A DNA stretch of 64,000 bases, taken from NCBI RefSeq assembly GCF_018449515.1, contig NZ_JAAVUQ010000003.1, positions 124,001 through 188,000 of the forward strand, written 5' to 3'. The translations under genes and the position numbers were made by a program. The stretch comes from Caballeronia sp. dw_19. Its GTDB lineage: Bacteria; Pseudomonadota; Gammaproteobacteria; Burkholderiales; Burkholderiaceae. Positions within the stretch are counted from its first letter, which is position 1, and each line of letters opens with the position of its first letter. The notes under the pieces were generated by a model. That model did no database searches. It worked only from the letters and a program-made list of their open reading frames with translations, and was not told the origin of the DNA. Below are positions 17,577 through 26,894 of the stretch, piece after piece.

Positions 17577-18403
17577 AACCGCTTTCTCTCATGGTTCCCT
17601 GGCTCGTCGGGCTAATGATGGTGAGCCCTGTTGTTCGCGCCTATGACCTGCCTGGCTGGTCCGAGGATTCGCGCGTCCGACAGATCGTGTATGCATCCGA
17701 TGCTGTCGTACGTATCCAGGCTCAGCGTGGCTTTGCCACCCATATCGCGCTCGATCCGCACGAGCAGATCCAGGTCGTAGCGCCCGGCGATCGCGACGGC
17801 TGGCAAGTGGTAGCGAACAGGGGCGACCATGACGTGTACCTGAAGCCGCAATTTGCCGCCCACGATTCGAACCTCGAAATCCGGACCGACAAACGCTGCT
17901 ATAGCTTCGATCTCGTCGTGCTGCCCCTGAAGGCGAAGTTTGGCAACGGCGACGAGATGTATCGCGTCACGTTCGTGTACCCGGATGAGGTGAAAGCACA
18001 GGCGCACGCCGAAACGGATGCGGAAATTGTCGCCCAGCGCCTGGGCCAGCCGCCCGTGGTGCGCAACACGCGGTATTCGATGCAGGTCATGTCGCACTCG
18101 GACGATATCGCGCCGACGGCGGCGTGGGATGACGGGCGGTTCACGTACATTCGCATTCCGAACAACCGGCGCATTCCCGCGATCTTCCGGGTGGCGGATG
18201 ACGGCACCGAAAGCGTCGTCGACCGGCACATGGAGGACGACACGATCGTGGTGCACGAGGTGGCGAAGCGCTTCGTACTGCGTCTTGGCGACGAGGTCGT
18301 TGGTATATGGAACGACGCGTACGACATGGACGGCGTACCACCCCATGACGGTACGACGGCCATAGGTGTGAAGCGTGTCCCGAGGAGTCGCGGCGATGAA
18401 TGA
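17573..18403 (+). CDS. virB9: VirB9-like outer-membrane-complex protein
   Basis: This 276-residue protein starts with a signal peptide (LVGLMMVSPVVRAYDLPG). The mature part shows the VirB9/CagX pattern: DSRVRQIVYASDAVVRIQAQ, LDPHEQIQVVAPGDRDGWQV, an RCYSFDLVVLP strand and, near the C-terminus, WDDGRFTYIRIPNNRRIPAIF. It forms the outer-membrane ring with VirB7 and VirB10. The gene overlaps VirB10 by 8 bp. Confidence 0.92.
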   Translation: MKPLSLMVPWLVGLMMVSPVVRAYDLPGWSEDSRVRQIVYASDAVVRIQAQRGFATHIALDPHEQIQVVAPGDRDGWQVVANRGDHDVYLKPQFAAHDSNLEIRTDKRCYSFDLVVLPLKAKFGNGDEMYRVTFVYPDEVKAQAHAETDAEIVAQRLGQPPVVRNTRYSMQVMSHSDDIAPTAAWDDGRFTYIRIPNNRRIPAIFRVADDGTESVVDRHMEDDTIVVHEVAKRFVLRLGDEVVGIWNDAYDMDGVPPHDGTTAIGVKRVPRSRGDE

Positions 18404-19661
18404 CGATACCCGCAACACAATCGAGCCGGACGTTCCCAATGACCGTACCCAGGCAGGGCACGACCGCAATTCTGCTGGCACGTCCGATGTGTTCACAGAT
18501 CGTGGCATGCCGGCTCTCGGACAGTACCGCAGGACGCGCCCGCGGGCCTGGTGGCTGACACCGCTCGTCGTCATCGTCCTGGCGGGCGGCGGTGCGGTCT
18601 GGACGATCCATGCGTTCCTAGCCCGTCATGATGCAGAAGCCAAAGCGCGTCGGGACGCGGTGGCGCAGACGCCGGTACCGGGCCGGGTGTTCAGGGATGG
18701 TCCGGTCGCAGCGAGTGCGGCATCCGCATCGCCCGCGGCGAGTGCACCTGTCCCGACGTCAGAACCGGGGCAAGTGCCGGCCGTGGTCCGATCGCCTGCA
18801 GCGGTTGCGCATCCAATATCTGCGCGCAGCTACTACGATGCGCCGCTGCTTGCGACGGGTAACACGTCCGGAGCGGGTGGCCAGGTAGGAGGTGTCTCGA
18901 TCGAACCCGGCGCGCTGGGGACAGAAGGTATTCCGGATGGTGTCGCGGGGGCAGCCTCCTCTGTGGCGGCAGTCGTGTCCGGCCGGACGGTCAGTGCAGC
19001 CGGACAGGGTGGGGCGGGAACACTCGCCCAGGCGCTGACGCCAACTGCCACGCCGCGGGTCCGGGCGGGCACGCTCGGCAACCGCAGCCTGGTCCTTGCG
19101 CAGGGAGCCAAGATTGACTGCGGAGGCGACACTGCGTTCGATTCAACCGAGGCGGGGTTGTCTACCTGCACCGTGACGAAGAATGTCTATTCCGACGACG
19201 GACGGGTGGTGCTGATCGAACGGGGCTCGCAGATCAACAGCCAGTATCGGTCGAACCTTTCGCCGGGGCAGAAACGGACCTTCATTCTGGCTGCACGTAT
19301 CGAGACGCCGCTTGGCGTGACCGTCGAGATAGATTCGCCGGCAGCCGATGCACTGGGTCGCATGGGGATTGACGGCTATGTGGACAACCACTGGGGCGCG
19401 CGTTTCGGGGCGGCAATGCTGCTCGGCGTGACCCAGGACGCCATCGGCTATCTGGCGACGCGTGGTGGAAACAGCAATGGCTCTGTCGTCTACGAGAACA
19501 CGCAGCAGCAGGGCAACGACATGGCCACGCGGGTGCTCGACAGCACGATCAACATCCCGCCGACGCTGACACAAAATCAGGGCGCCGAATTCACGATCGT
19601 TGTGGCGCGGGATCTCGATTTCGAATCGGTCTATGCGCTGCAACCGGAGGGTGCGCGATGA
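18396..19661 (+). CDS. virB10: VirB10-like channel protein
   Basis: This 421-residue protein has a cytoplasmic N-terminus, one transmembrane helix (WWLTPLVVIVLAGGGAVWTI), a long Pro/Ala/Ser-rich periplasmic linker (about residues 90-230) and a C-terminal TrbI domain. The latter contains LAQGAKIDCGGDTAFDSTEA, CTVTKNVYSDDGRVVLIERG, GRMGIDGYVDNHWGARFGAA and INIPPTLTQNQGAEFTIVVARDLDF. VirB10 spans both membranes and senses ATP use by the motor. The stop overlaps the VirB11 start. Confidence 0.94.
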   Translation: MNDDTRNTIEPDVPNDRTQAGHDRNSAGTSDVFTDRGMPALGQYRRTRPRAWWLTPLVVIVLAGGGAVWTIHAFLARHDAEAKARRDAVAQTPVPGRVFRDGPVAASAASASPAASAPVPTSEPGQVPAVVRSPAAVAHPISARSYYDAPLLATGNTSGAGGQVGGVSIEPGALGTEGIPDGVAGAASSVAAVVSGRTVSAAGQGGAGTLAQALTPTATPRVRAGTLGNRSLVLAQGAKIDCGGDTAFDSTEAGLSTCTVTKNVYSDDGRVVLIERGSQINSQYRSNLSPGQKRTFILAARIETPLGVTVEIDSPAADALGRMGIDGYVDNHWGARFGAAMLLGVTQDAIGYLATRGGNSNGSVVYENTQQQGNDMATRVLDSTINIPPTLTQNQGAEFTIVVARDLDFESVYALQPEGAR

Positions 19662-20776
19662 TCGCCCGTACTGACATGCAGGATCAGTCGAGAGACGCGG
19701 TGCTGGCTCGGCTTCCCGACGATGCATCCGTGCGGGAGCTCATGCGGCCGTTCGCGCGATTACTGGAACACACCGACGTGACCGAACTGGTCATCAACCG
19801 GCCACAGCGCGTGCTGACCGAATCGCATCGCGGGTGGCATGGCTACGACTACACCGATCTCGATTACGAGCGCCTGATGTCGTTCGCGGTGGCCGTCGCG
19901 ACGCTCACGAACCAGGAAGTCTCGGCGCAACATCCCGTCCTTTCCGCATTGCTACCGGGTGATGCTCGCATCCAGATCGTGGTGCCGCCTGTCGTGCCGC
20001 CGCGCACAGTCTCGATCACGATCCGCCGCCCGTCCGCACGCGAGAAAACGCTCGACGCGTACCGGGATGAGGGGCTGTTCGACGATACGGTCTGGCATCG
20101 CCCGGATGGGCTCGACGCGGCATTGCCGATGCTGCGCCCTGGTGATCGCAAGCTGGTCCACTGTCTGGAAGCGCGAGATTGGGGCGCGTTCTTTGAGCTC
20201 GCCGTGACAGGGCGGCTCAACATCGCGATCGTCGGCAATACGGGGTCCGGCAAGACCAGTTTCATGAAGACCCTGTGCCGGGCGATCCCGGCTACTGAGC
20301 GAATCGTGACGATCGAGGATGTACGCGAGCTTTTTATCCGGCACATCGAGAACTGCGTCCATCTGCTGTACAGCAAGGGCGGTCACGGCCAGGCGCGCGT
20401 GACACCGGCGGACCTGATCGCGAGCACGATGCGCATGCGACCCGACCGGGTTCTGCTCGCTGAGTTGCGTGGCGCCGAAGCCTACGATTTCCTGAAACTC
20501 CTGACGACGGGCCACTCGGGTTCGATCACGAGCTATCACGCGTCGAGCGCCGCGGTCGCGATCGAGCGCTTTGCGCTGATGGCGAAAGAGCATCCCGAAG
20601 CTGCGGCGTATGACGATGCTGCATTGAAGCGCCTGCTCTTTCTGACCATCGATGTGGTGGCGCACATGGAAGCGCATGCCCTCTACAACGAAGCGGGTGA
20701 ACAGACGGCTAAGCGCTGGAGCATGACGGAAGTCTGGTTCGATCCGGTGCGCAAGGTGCGCACGGCGTTCGCGTGA
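19658..20776 (+). CDS. virB11: VirB11-like traffic ATPase
   Basis: This 372-residue hexameric ATPase has the Walker A motif GNTGSGKTSF at residues 193-202, an Asp box (RIVTIEDVRELFI) and a C-terminal region with RMRPDRVLLAELRGAEAYDF and LTTGHSGSITSYHA (His box). It switches the secretion machine between pilus assembly and substrate transfer. It is the last of the virB genes, followed by the two coupling-protein genes. Confidence 0.94.
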   Translation: MIARTDMQDQSRDAVLARLPDDASVRELMRPFARLLEHTDVTELVINRPQRVLTESHRGWHGYDYTDLDYERLMSFAVAVATLTNQEVSAQHPVLSALLPGDARIQIVVPPVVPPRTVSITIRRPSAREKTLDAYRDEGLFDDTVWHRPDGLDAALPMLRPGDRKLVHCLEARDWGAFFELAVTGRLNIAIVGNTGSGKTSFMKTLCRAIPATERIVTIEDVRELFIRHIENCVHLLYSKGGHGQARVTPADLIASTMRMRPDRVLLAELRGAEAYDFLKLLTTGHSGSITSYHASSAAVAIERFALMAKEHPEAAAYDDAALKRLLFLTIDVVAHMEAHALYNEAGEQTAKRWSMTEVWFDPVRKVRTAFA

Positions 20777-20783
20777 GGCCAGT

Positions 20784-21185
20784 ATGGACACGAACCGTCT
20801 ATCCCTGACTGATCCCGAAGCTGCCAATGCCGTGGCGCCTCACGTTCGCGCGGCTGCGATCACGATCGTTGCGCTGGCGCTTCTCGCCGGAGCCCTGCTG
20901 GCGTCGCTGTGGCTCGCGTCCTTCTTCCTGTATGCCAGCCTACGGGTGAATCCACTTCACGCAGGACTGTGGGGCTGGCCCGATGCGCTGCTCGCCTGGC
21001 ATGACGGCCGGATGCTGAACGGTGGCCGGCGTCTGGCAGGTGCTGCGCTGTTGGGCGTACTCGTCGCGGTGGGTGGCCCTGCGATGGGGCTGTATTCGCT
21101 GGTGACGAGTTCCGGGCGGCGGCGCCTCTACGGCAGTGCCCGGTTTGCCAGCGAAGCGGAAATCCGCGCGGCGGGGTTGCTATGA
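20784..21185 (+). CDS. Coupling protein (VirD4/TraG) N-terminal membrane part as a separate gene
   Basis: This 133-residue protein has two transmembrane helices (ITIVALALLAGALLASLWLA and LAGAALLGVLVAVGGPAMGL) and ends with LYGSARFASEAEIRAAGLL. In ordinary VirD4/TraG proteins exactly this GSARFA..EIR.AGL segment is followed in the same chain by the ATPase domain. Here the frame ends with a TGA that overlaps the ATG of the ATPase gene. The T4CP is therefore made as two polypeptides, unless a -1 frameshift or a mutation is involved. It probably anchors the ATPase to the inner membrane. Confidence 0.8.
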   Translation: MDTNRLSLTDPEAANAVAPHVRAAAITIVALALLAGALLASLWLASFFLYASLRVNPLHAGLWGWPDALLAWHDGRMLNGGRRLAGAALLGVLVAVGGPAMGLYSLVTSSGRRRLYGSARFASEAEIRAAGLL

Positions 21186-22918
21186 CCGCGCAGATGAACA
21201 TAGACACCCCAGCCATCGTCGTAGGCGTGTGGCGAGGCCGTTATCTGCGCTTCGCTGGGCAGCAGTTCGTGCTGCTCGCCGCGCCTGCGCGCTCGGGTAA
21301 GGGCGTCGGTATCGTGATCCCGAACCTGTTGAGCTACCCCGATTCCGTCGTGGTGCTCGACATCAAGCGCGAAAACTATGCGTTGACCGCTGGATTCAGA
21401 CGCGCACACGGGCAGGACGTGTACCTGTTCGACCCGTTCGCGGAAGACGGTCGCACGCATCGGTACAACCCGCTGTCGGCGATCTCGGAGGGGCTCTTCC
21501 GTGTGGGTGACATTCTCGCGATAGGTTATGCCCTGTATCCGCCGGGTGGGCATGATGACTTCTGGAAGGACCAGGCGCGCAATCTGTTTCTCGGCATCGT
21601 ATTGCTGCTGTGCGAATGGCGAGATGCGAGACGGGCAGGCAAAGGGGCAACCATCCCTGACTATCCCGTCACGATGGGCGAGGTGCTGCGGCAGTCGTCC
21701 GGTAACGGCACGCCGGTCAAGGCGTACCTGCAGCGTGCGCTCGTCCAGCATCGGGATCTGCTGACCGGGCCGTGCGTCGACGCCCTGAACCGCTTCCTTT
21801 CAAACGACGACAAGGTGCTCGCAAGTATTCTCGCGACATTCCATGCGCCGCTCACGATCTGGGCCAATCCGATCGTCGATGCGGCGACGAGCGCCAACGA
21901 CTTCGACCTGCGCGACGTGCGCCGCCGCCGCATGTCGGTCTATATCGGGATCACACCGGACCACCTTTCCGAGGCAGCGCTGCTCGTGAACCTGGTGTTC
22001 TCGCAACTCGTCAATCTCAACACGAAGCAGTTGCCCGAGGCGGACCCCACGCTCCGGTTCCAGTGCCTGCTGCTGCTCGACGAGATGACAGCGATCGACA
22101 AGATCCACATCATCGCGCGCGCGGTCGCCTACATGGCGGGCTATAACCTGCGCCTGCTGTCAATCGTCCAGTCGATTGCGCAGTTCGAATCGGTCTACGG
22201 CCGGGCCGACGCGCGCACGTTCCTCACGAACCACGCAATGCAGATTCTCTATGCACCGCGCGAACAGAAGGATGCGAACGACTACTCGGAGATGCTCGGT
22301 ACCTTCACCGACCAGTCGCGTAGCGTCAGCCGCTCGAGCGGGATCTTCGGTGGCCGGGGTGGGGCGAGCGAGAGTGTGTCCGAGCAGCGTCGGCCGCTGC
22401 TGCTACCGCAAGAACTAAAAGAACTCGGCCGCGACAAGGAAATCATCGTGCTGGAGAACACCAAGCCAATACTCGCCAACAGGATCTGCTACTGGCGCGA
22501 TCCTGTGTTTGCTTCCCGCGTGTCGGCCGCACCATCGGTGCCTGCGATGAATCTGGCGCGCTTCAGTGCCCAGGCCGAGCGACGGCTGCGCGAGGTGCAG
22601 CCAGACGAGATCGATCCGGATGGTGCGGGTCTCGTCCATCTTCCGGCGGAGTACCTGGAAGTGCTGCAGGCATGGGACCCGCGCGATCTGCCGCAAAGGC
22701 ATTCCGACCTGAGCGAGGACGAGGTTACAGCCTATGTCGAGCGGCATTTCATGCTGCTGGGGGTACCGGCCGAGCGCGTTGCGCGGGCGACACGTCGGCT
22801 GTCCGTGGCGGACCTTGATGTAGCGGAACTGGTGCCGGCTAAATCCGCGCGTGCGAAGCGTGGACCTGTGCTGGTCGCCAAATCGAACGTTGTATCGATC
22901 CAGGGAGGCCGGCCATGA
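21182..22918 (+). CDS. virD4: Coupling protein (VirD4/TraG) ATPase part
   Basis: This 578-residue ATPase begins almost directly at the catalytic domain: VGVWRGRYLRFAGQQFVLLA, then Walker A APARSGKG at residues 34-41, VVVLDIKREN, and CLLLLDEMTAIDKI as Walker B. It lacks any N-terminal membrane helix, which is supplied by the gene overlapping its start (ATGA). The C-terminal 120 residues go beyond a standard VirD4 core and may bind substrate. It brings the relaxase-DNA complex to the secretion channel. Confidence 0.9.
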   Translation: MTAQMNIDTPAIVVGVWRGRYLRFAGQQFVLLAAPARSGKGVGIVIPNLLSYPDSVVVLDIKRENYALTAGFRRAHGQDVYLFDPFAEDGRTHRYNPLSAISEGLFRVGDILAIGYALYPPGGHDDFWKDQARNLFLGIVLLLCEWRDARRAGKGATIPDYPVTMGEVLRQSSGNGTPVKAYLQRALVQHRDLLTGPCVDALNRFLSNDDKVLASILATFHAPLTIWANPIVDAATSANDFDLRDVRRRRMSVYIGITPDHLSEAALLVNLVFSQLVNLNTKQLPEADPTLRFQCLLLLDEMTAIDKIHIIARAVAYMAGYNLRLLSIVQSIAQFESVYGRADARTFLTNHAMQILYAPREQKDANDYSEMLGTFTDQSRSVSRSSGIFGGRGGASESVSEQRRPLLLPQELKELGRDKEIIVLENTKPILANRICYWRDPVFASRVSAAPSVPAMNLARFSAQAERRLREVQPDEIDPDGAGLVHLPAEYLEVLQAWDPRDLPQRHSDLSEDEVTAYVERHFMLLGVPAERVARATRRLSVADLDVAELVPAKSARAKRGPVLVAKSNVVSIQGGRP

Positions 22919-24771
22919 GCACGGCCTATGTGAATGAAACCGCGCGTGTGCGAGCCGCACTGGCCGTCATTCCTGCGGATGATTACGACAAGTGGGTCGA
23001 CATGGCATTCGCGCTCAAGCACGGCTTCGGCGATGCCGGTTTCGAGATCTGGGACGAGTGGAGTGGCACGGCCGGCAACTACAACGAACGTTCGGCGCGC
23101 ACCACCTGGCGTTCGGCAAGGGAGTCCGGCGGCAAGACGCTCGCCTCGCTTTTCTGGCTCGCGCGCCAGCACGGTTTCGACCTGAAGCGTACCCACTATC
23201 CCGACCGGATGGCAACAGCGCTCGCGCCACATCCCGACGTGCTCGAATGGAGGGCACGCGATGAGGCCCGGCAGCAGGCCCGGCACGCAGAGGTGGCTCG
23301 CGAGGCACAGGAAATCTGGCAATGGGCACGACCGGTAGGCCCGGAACACCCGTATCTCGTTCGCAAGCAGCTAGAGTCGACGCGGTCACTGCGCGAGCTG
23401 GAAGCCCCCGAACTGCATGTATTGCTGGGTTACGTTCCAGCGAGCGAAGAGCAGCCGCTCATGGGACGGGTGCTTCTGGTGCCGTGCTGGATCGGCGAAG
23501 CGATCTCGACGCTCGAGCTGATCGATGAACACGGCTGTAAATCATCGCTGGCTGGCGGCGTGAAGAGAGGTGGGTACTGGATCGGCGGGCCTGTCGCGAT
23601 CGATAGCGAACCCACCGCACCCATCGTGATCGGCGAAGGTATGGCGACTGTGCTGTCTGCGCATCGCGCGACCGGATGGGTGGCGCTCGCAGCCCTGTCG
23701 AGTGGGACCCTGCCTCAGGTCGCTGGAATTGTGCGTGATCGATATCCCGACGCTGATCTGGTTGTCCTTGGGGATCTTGGGCCGGGTGAAGCCAAGGCCC
23801 GACAGGCGGTAGAAGAGTCGCTCGCGCGTCTGGCGCTGCCGGTATTCGCAGCCGGCGCACGGACCGACGACAAGGTCCCGACGGATTGCAACGACATGGC
23901 GGTGCTGTCGGGGCTAGCGCGGGTCGGCGATCGCTTGCGGGAAATTGCATTCAGAAACTTTGAACGGACAGTCGAGGGCCTGGAGCCGACTGTGGTTATG
24001 GCAACCGACGCAATGGTGGACGAACTGAAGGAGGAAATGATGAGCCGTGTGAAAGAAACATTGGTGAACGAAACAGAGAGCGGCTCGCGCCGCCAGTCAT
24101 CGAAGCGCGGTGCCCCGAAGCAGGCCGATCCGCCAGAATCTCACGTGCCGACGGGTGCACCTGCGCCAGCGGAGCATCCGGTGGCCGGGCCTTCCGCACC
24201 GCCGCCGGATGCCGACGCTCCCGCAGTCGGGGCAACGCGTCCGATATCGACACGCCCGCCCGTTGGCGAGCCGCTGCTCGCTCTGACGGATGTGCCCAAC
24301 GAAGTCCGGGCGCTGGCCGAACACCGCTTCGGCACACCCTTGCGCATGGGCACACCACGCGAGAACGGCGGCCCGTACCGCGGAGAGGTGTTCAACACCG
24401 AGCACTATCTGATTCAGGAGGTCGCAACGCGCAGTGTCGTCTTCCATCCGAAGGGGCGGATGGAATTTGCATCGGACCGGCTCCGGTGGATGGATGAGAA
24501 CGCCCGTCTAAATGGATCGGAGTTGCAGATCGGATACGACGGGGACCGGCCGAAAGTCTATCCGTGGGATCGCGCGCGTGACCTGCTGGAGCGCACGGTC
24601 GGCTCGTTGAAGAAGTCTGCACGCGAGCTGAATTTCAGTCCAAACCTCGAGGGCATGCTGGATCAGCTGCAGGCGCGGTCATGGGCACGCGTGCGTGAGG
24701 CGCGCGCAGCAGCGCTGGAGCAGTCGAAGGAGCGGGCCGCGTCGCAGGGCCCTCTTGGGCCGGACCGTTGA
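22915..24771 (+). CDS. PriCT-2/Toprim primase-like conjugation protein with KfrB-like C-terminus
   Basis: This 618-residue protein has residues 10-85 matching the PriCT-2 module (YDKWVDMAFALKHGFGDAGFEIWDEWSGT and following, ending near TTWRSAR). A Toprim-like region follows around residues 235-330, with PIVIGEGMATVLSAH, then DADLVVLGDLGPGEAKARQA and PTDCNDMA. Near residue 490, GPYRGEVFNTEHYLIQEVAT followed by FHPKGRM resembles the KfrB module of plasmid proteins. The middle is Pro/Ala-rich linker. Plasmid primases of this kind prime the transferred strand in the recipient. The Toprim second acidic motif appears as GDLGPGE rather than DxD, so catalytic activity is uncertain. Confidence 0.8.
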   Translation: MSTAYVNETARVRAALAVIPADDYDKWVDMAFALKHGFGDAGFEIWDEWSGTAGNYNERSARTTWRSARESGGKTLASLFWLARQHGFDLKRTHYPDRMATALAPHPDVLEWRARDEARQQARHAEVAREAQEIWQWARPVGPEHPYLVRKQLESTRSLRELEAPELHVLLGYVPASEEQPLMGRVLLVPCWIGEAISTLELIDEHGCKSSLAGGVKRGGYWIGGPVAIDSEPTAPIVIGEGMATVLSAHRATGWVALAALSSGTLPQVAGIVRDRYPDADLVVLGDLGPGEAKARQAVEESLARLALPVFAAGARTDDKVPTDCNDMAVLSGLARVGDRLREIAFRNFERTVEGLEPTVVMATDAMVDELKEEMMSRVKETLVNETESGSRRQSSKRGAPKQADPPESHVPTGAPAPAEHPVAGPSAPPPDADAPAVGATRPISTRPPVGEPLLALTDVPNEVRALAEHRFGTPLRMGTPRENGGPYRGEVFNTEHYLIQEVATRSVVFHPKGRMEFASDRLRWMDENARLNGSELQIGYDGDRPKVYPWDRARDLLERTVGSLKKSARELNFSPNLEGMLDQLQARSWARVREARAAALEQSKERAASQGPLGPDR

Positions 24772-24829
24772 ACTGTCTCATGTGTCGTCGGCTACGGCGA
24801 GTCGTATCTGATCTGTAAGAGGTTCGACC

Positions 24830-26341
24830 ATGACTGAAACAACCGTATTTTCGGACCCGGTCATTAACGTGATCGAGCAGTTTCTTCCTGGACGGATGGG
24901 CTTTGCGGAGCAGTCCGGTGACGATGGTCGCGCTCGCAACTTGGACGCGGCCGCGATGGATGCCGTGTCGGCGCGGCGCCGGCGCGAGTTCGACGCAGCG
25001 CGCGCCGGCCTGCGTAATCAGGCGATTCGCGACAGCGCCGGCACCCGGCAGCCTGGTACGCGTCCAGCCCCAGACGCGTCGTTGGGAGTTGGCGATACAG
25101 CCCGCACGCCGAGCGACCAACCGCCCGAGCGTATTCGCAAGCGCTACCTGCGTGCGGGCAATCAGTATTTCCTCAAGGACGCACCGTATCAGCTCGCGTT
25201 TGAGGATCTGGGACCATACCTTGTCACCGCGCATAACCGCCCGGACGTGGTGGAATCGATGGTTGACATGGCGTCGGCCAAATCGTGGCAGCGCATTCGC
25301 GTATCCGGGCATGAGGCATTTCGCAGCGAAGTGTGGCTGCAAGGGACGTTGCTCGGTATCGAGGTGAGTGGCTATGAGCCGAAAGCCGCTGATCTCGCGC
25401 GTCTTGCGGATGCCCGGCAGGCACACCTGAGCAACCGGATTGAGGCGGACGCGTCGATGTCCACGACCGGAACGCAAGTGCCCGCGGACGACAACCGTAC
25501 ACCGGCGAAGGCGTCCGACTTCCGGACGGAAATACCTGGCACCGCGGGTGGCACTGCTCGCCCGGTGTCTCCGATCTCCGGAGATCAGGCACGATCCTAC
25601 CGGTCTGAACCACAGGTAGTAAGTGACGAGCCCGATACCCCACGGAAGTATGCTGGCGAGCTGCGCGAGCATGGTCATGCGCCGTACCTGCACAACCCTG
25701 CACGAAGCGACTCGTACTATGTCCTTTTCCGCGACGCGAGGGGCACCGATCGTGTCGTCTGGGGCGTGGATCTTGAACGCGCAGTGCTTGCTTCGCGCGC
25801 CGAACCTGGGCAGCACGTTACGCTGGAAAACCTGGGTCGCCGGCTCGTCACGGTCAAGGTGCCGATTCTTGATGACCACGGCATGGCGGTGGGTGAAGAA
25901 GAGAAGGACGTTTACCGGAATACCTGGCAGGTCGATGTGGTACAGCGTGAAAGATCGACTGCCGAATCTGCGGGACGCTCCGAACGTTCATCCGGTACAG
26001 CGACGGCTCCTGCCAACGCGCCAGCGCGCGAGGACCGTCAGGAGCATCGACCTTCGACGGTATCCGATGAGGACAAGGTTCTACACCTGGCTGTATTGGT
26101 CGGGGCCATGCGAGAGCAGGGGTTCAGCGCGCGTTCGATTGCGCGCGTGCAGCAGCGCGCGGAAGAGCTGATGGATGCGTTCGGCCGGGAGGGTATTCCG
26201 GTGCCGCGACCGAGAGTCTTCGATCCAAAAGCGCCGTCGGCACGAGATCGCCGGGCACGGCCGGCCGCCGGGCGTGCGCCTATACACGAGATCGGGCGCG
26301 AGATTGAGCGCGCGCCGGCCGACCCCTCGCCTGCACGCTAA
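24830..26341 (+). CDS. LPD7-domain conjugation protein
   Basis: In this 503-residue protein, residues 100-185 match the large polyvalent protein domain LPD7 (KRYLRAGNQYFLKDAPYQLA, then FEDLGPYLVTAHN, and HEAFRSEVWLQGTLLGIEVS). Residues 280-370 form a second module seen in TraC/TraI-associated plasmid proteins (YAGELREHGHAPYLHNPA, VVWGVDLERAV, DVYRNTWQVDVV). The stretches between are low-complexity linkers. Such proteins accompany relaxases and primases in IncP-like systems. The exact function is unknown. It lies in the same direction as the relaxase genes. Confidence 0.72.
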   Translation: MTETTVFSDPVINVIEQFLPGRMGFAEQSGDDGRARNLDAAAMDAVSARRRREFDAARAGLRNQAIRDSAGTRQPGTRPAPDASLGVGDTARTPSDQPPERIRKRYLRAGNQYFLKDAPYQLAFEDLGPYLVTAHNRPDVVESMVDMASAKSWQRIRVSGHEAFRSEVWLQGTLLGIEVSGYEPKAADLARLADARQAHLSNRIEADASMSTTGTQVPADDNRTPAKASDFRTEIPGTAGGTARPVSPISGDQARSYRSEPQVVSDEPDTPRKYAGELREHGHAPYLHNPARSDSYYVLFRDARGTDRVVWGVDLERAVLASRAEPGQHVTLENLGRRLVTVKVPILDDHGMAVGEEEKDVYRNTWQVDVVQRERSTAESAGRSERSSGTATAPANAPAREDRQEHRPSTVSDEDKVLHLAVLVGAMREQGFSARSIARVQQRAEELMDAFGREGIPVPRPRVFDPKAPSARDRRARPAAGRAPIHEIGREIERAPADPSPAR

Positions 26342-26350
26342 GGGGGAGCC

Positions 26351-26893
26351 ATGCGTGTGCATTCTCGTATGCGCGAGCGCCTGTGTGTCGAACTCGGGGG
26401 AATGCGATCAGACTGGAATCGCTGGTGTATGAGCCGCGGCCTGACGCCTGGCGAGGGCGTGCGGCAACTGATTGCGGCGGCCCTGGGTGCTGACGCTGAC
26501 GACCTGCAGGCCGAATCAGAAGTTCATTGGATCGCGATCAACGAGCCTCGCATACGAATCGAGATCAGGATAACGCACGCAGAGTTGGAAGTGGTGGAGC
26601 AACGTGCGGAGGCTTCGGGCCTGACCAGCAACCGCTGGATCGTAGCGCTGATCCGGGCGCAGCTGATGCGGGAACCTCAGCTTGGCGTGCACGAGATGCA
26701 GCTGCTGTCGGATTCGAACCAGCAGCTTGCCGTGATCAGCCGGTGGCTGGGGCAGCTCGCGCGAGAGGGGATTGCGGTGAGTATGGCGCCCAATGCGGGC
26801 AGCGATATTGGAGCAATCAGGAACCAGATCGACGTGCATCTGCGTGCCGTAGCGACTGTGATTCGCGCGAACCTCGATCGATGGAGCCGGTGA
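26351..26893 (+). CDS. MobC/TraJ-like relaxosome accessory protein
   Basis: In this 180-residue protein the C-terminal half fits the MobC pattern: RITHAELEVVEQRAEASGLT (ribbon-helix-helix type DNA binding), then NRWIVALIRAQL and NQQLAVISRWLGQLARE with INEIARNLNQ-like spacing. It starts at 26351 after GGGGAG and ends two bases before the relaxase start. MobC proteins bind next to the nick site and help to open the DNA for the relaxase. Confidence 0.75.
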   Translation: MRVHSRMRERLCVELGGMRSDWNRWCMSRGLTPGEGVRQLIAAALGADADDLQAESEVHWIAINEPRIRIEIRITHAELEVVEQRAEASGLTSNRWIVALIRAQLMREPQLGVHEMQLLSDSNQQLAVISRWLGQLAREGIAVSMAPNAGSDIGAIRNQIDVHLRAVATVIRANLDRWSR

Positions 26894-26894
26894 C

